Below the pieces are notes generated by a model, which was not told the DNA's origin, ran no database searches, and worked only from the letters and a program-made list of their open reading frames with translations. From assembly GCA_035559715.1 (NCBI GenBank), contig DATMAW010000179.1, forward strand, positions 1 to 5,885: 5,885 bases of DNA, in the 5' to 3' direction. The translations under genes were made by a program, and so were the position numbers. This DNA is from JACQHC01 sp035559715 (GTDB lineage Bacteria > Gemmatimonadota > Gemmatimonadetes > Gemmatimonadales > GWC2-71-9). Below, piece by piece: positions 4,709 through 5,885 of this stretch (its first letter is position 1; the number at the start of each line of letters is the position of its first letter).

Positions 4709-5885
4709 TCACCCCGTCGCGCCCGGGACGTTGAACATCGTTCCGCCCAGGCCGAGGGCGGTCTTGCCGATCGCCTCCAGCATGCGGTCGTGCGTGGGCG
4801 GCATCAGCGTGGCGGTGCGGGCGTCGCGGAAGGCGCGCTCGGCGGGGAAGTCGCGGTAGGCGCCGCGGCCGCCGACGATCTGGATGGCCTTGCCCGTCAC
4901 CTCCAGCGACGCCTCGGCGGCGAGGTACTTGGCCCGGTTGGCGAGATCGGCGCGCTCGCCGGGGTCGGCGGCGTCCCAGCGGGCGGCCGCGTCGTCGAGC
5001 ACCAGGCGAGCCGCGTCCAGGTGGACGACGAGCCCGCCGACGTGACGCTGCACGGTCGGATCCTGGGCCACCGGCATGTTCTCCGGGCGCACGACGCGCT
5101 TCTTGACGTAGTCCATGGCGAAGGCCAGCGCCGCCTCGGCGATCCCCAGGTACACGGCGGCGTACCCGAGGCTGAAGCTCTCGACGACGCCGACCTGCAC
5201 GGCCGTCCCCGGCCGTCCGAGCGCGGCGTCGTGCGGCGCGCGCACGCCCGTGAACGTGACCGACGGGCTGTAGGTGCCGCGCATGCCGAGCGTGTCCCAC
5301 TTGCCGTCGGTGGCGATGCCGGGGGCGTCGGCCGGCACCAGCACCTGCAGCAGCGCCTTGCCCATGTCGGCCTCGCCGTCGAGCGCGCACCAGACCATGT
5401 AATAGGAGGCGCCGAGGGCCATGGTGCAGAAGTGCTTCACGCCGTCGACCACCCAGCCGTCCCCGTCCGCGCGCACCGCGGTCTCCATCAGGAACGTGCG
5501 CGAGAGGCTCACCGCGGGCTCGCTGCCCCAGGAGCCGAAGAGCTTGCCGTGACGGACCACCTCCGCGAAGTACCGGCGCTTCTGCGCCTCGGTCCCCAGC
5601 GCGTCGATGAACCGCATGACCGTCGAGTGCATGTGCACGGTCATGGCCGTGCTGGCGCAGCCCTGCGCCAGGACGCGGATGACGTCGACGTAGGTCGGCA
5701 TGTCGAGCCCGAGGCCGCCGTGCGCCGCCGGGACGGCGGCGCCGAGGAACCCCTCCGCCGCCAGGTCGCGCCAGCTCTCGACGGGGTTGCGGGCCTCGTC
5801 GTCGATCGCGGCGGCGCGCGGCGCGAGGCGCTCGCGGCTCAGGCGCGTCGCCAGCTCGACCACCCGGCGTCGCTCGGCGGGAGCG
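4709..5885 (-). CDS. Acyl-CoA dehydrogenase-family flavoprotein (5' end beyond window)
   Basis: At least 384 residues if read from GTG 5863, but the frame stays open to the right edge (APAERRRV precedes), GTG 5863 has no ribosome binding site, and relatives start a little earlier, so the N-terminus is missing. Numbering here is from GTG 5863. The order is that of acyl-CoA dehydrogenases: N-terminal helices with AAVPAAHGGLGLDM (42-55); beta domain with LFGSWGSEPAV (108-118) and the DGDGWVVDGVKHFCTMALGA stretch (133-152); GMRGTYSPSVTFTGV (193-207); C-terminal helices with AIQIVGGRGAYRDFPAERAF (326-345) and RDAR. These bind FAD and oxidise acyl-CoA thioesters. At the catalytic-glutamate site, where medium-chain enzymes have YEGT, this protein has MPPT (354-357): the Glu is absent. 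It could use another base or be a flavin monooxygenase-like relative. It is convergent with the exported-protein cluster and probably unrelated to it. Confidence 0.87.
   Translation of the reverse strand, partial: APAERRRVVELATRLSRERLAPRAAAIDDEARNPVESWRDLAAEGFLGAAVPAAHGGLGLDMPTYVDVIRVLAQGCASTAMTVHMHSTVMRFIDALGTEAQKRRYFAEVVRHGKLFGSWGSEPAVSLSRTFLMETAVRADGDGWVVDGVKHFCTMALGASYYMVWCALDGEADMGKALLQVLVPADAPGIATDGKWDTLGMRGTYSPSVTFTGVRAPHDAALGRPGTAVQVGVVESFSLGYAAVYLGIAEAALAFAMDYVKKRVVRPENMPVAQDPTVQRHVGGLVVHLDAARLVLDDAAARWDAADPGERADLANRAKYLAAEASLEVTGKAIQIVGGRGAYRDFPAERAFRDARTATLMPPTHDRMLEAIGKTALGLGGTMFNVPGATG

Noticed and set aside
4686..5390. 234-codon minus-strand Arg-rich frame inside the acyl-CoA dehydrogenase gene
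   Set aside because: Extreme Arg/Gly/Ala bias is typical of the off-frame reading of GC-rich coding DNA.
1..5885. CRISPR array, tRNA, rRNA, riboswitch or phage genes
   Set aside because: No regularly spaced direct repeats, tRNA-like or rRNA-like sequence, recognised riboswitch core or phage structural motif was found on either strand by eye.

Overview
The window is GC-rich DNA with GTG and TTG starts beside ATG, short intergenic gaps and an insertion-sequence fragment. This fits a high-GC free-living bacterium, probably from soil or sediment. The mix of a TPR regulator with a TolB-like module, an orphan substrate-binding protein of the PF04392 type and an acyl-CoA dehydrogenase is common in Proteobacteria-like and Candidatus Rokubacteria-like genomes. 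That placement is inference; nothing here fixes the taxon.

Layout. (1) 1-155, minus strand: N-terminal end of an IS630-like transposase running off the left edge; the element's end probably lies just to its right. (2) 272-684, plus: a hicB-hicA toxin-antitoxin pair with overlapping stop and start. The hicA reading frame appears to have lost one base near its 3' end, because the HicA C-terminal signature is intact in another frame. (3) 784-2364, minus: a 526-residue soluble regulator with a winged helix, a TolB/FlgO-like domain and TPRs, convergent with hicA. (4) 2365-2539: divergent intergenic region with a GC-rich inverted repeat and a weak promoter candidate. (5) 2540-4643, plus: a compact three-gene cluster in which every product has an export signal: a cupin protein, an ABC-type substrate-binding protein and a small FxLYD-like protein. 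The gaps are 37 and 27 nt, each with a GCGGC/GCCGC hairpin at or beside the next ribosome binding site. (6) 4709-5885, minus: an acyl-CoA dehydrogenase-family gene, convergent with the cluster and cut by the right edge; it lacks the usual catalytic glutamate.

How the genes may work together. The divergent arrangement suggests that the TPR regulator controls itself and/or the exported cupin/SBP/FxLYD cluster. No ABC permease or ATPase gene lies in the window, so the SBP is an orphan here and may serve in sensing or with a distant transporter. The hicBA pair and IS fragment look like accessory cargo next to an ordinary chromosomal segment. I do not see a clearly new system. The observations most worth checking are the hicA frameshift, the cupin and acyl-CoA dehydrogenase active-site deviations, and the all-exported gene cluster.
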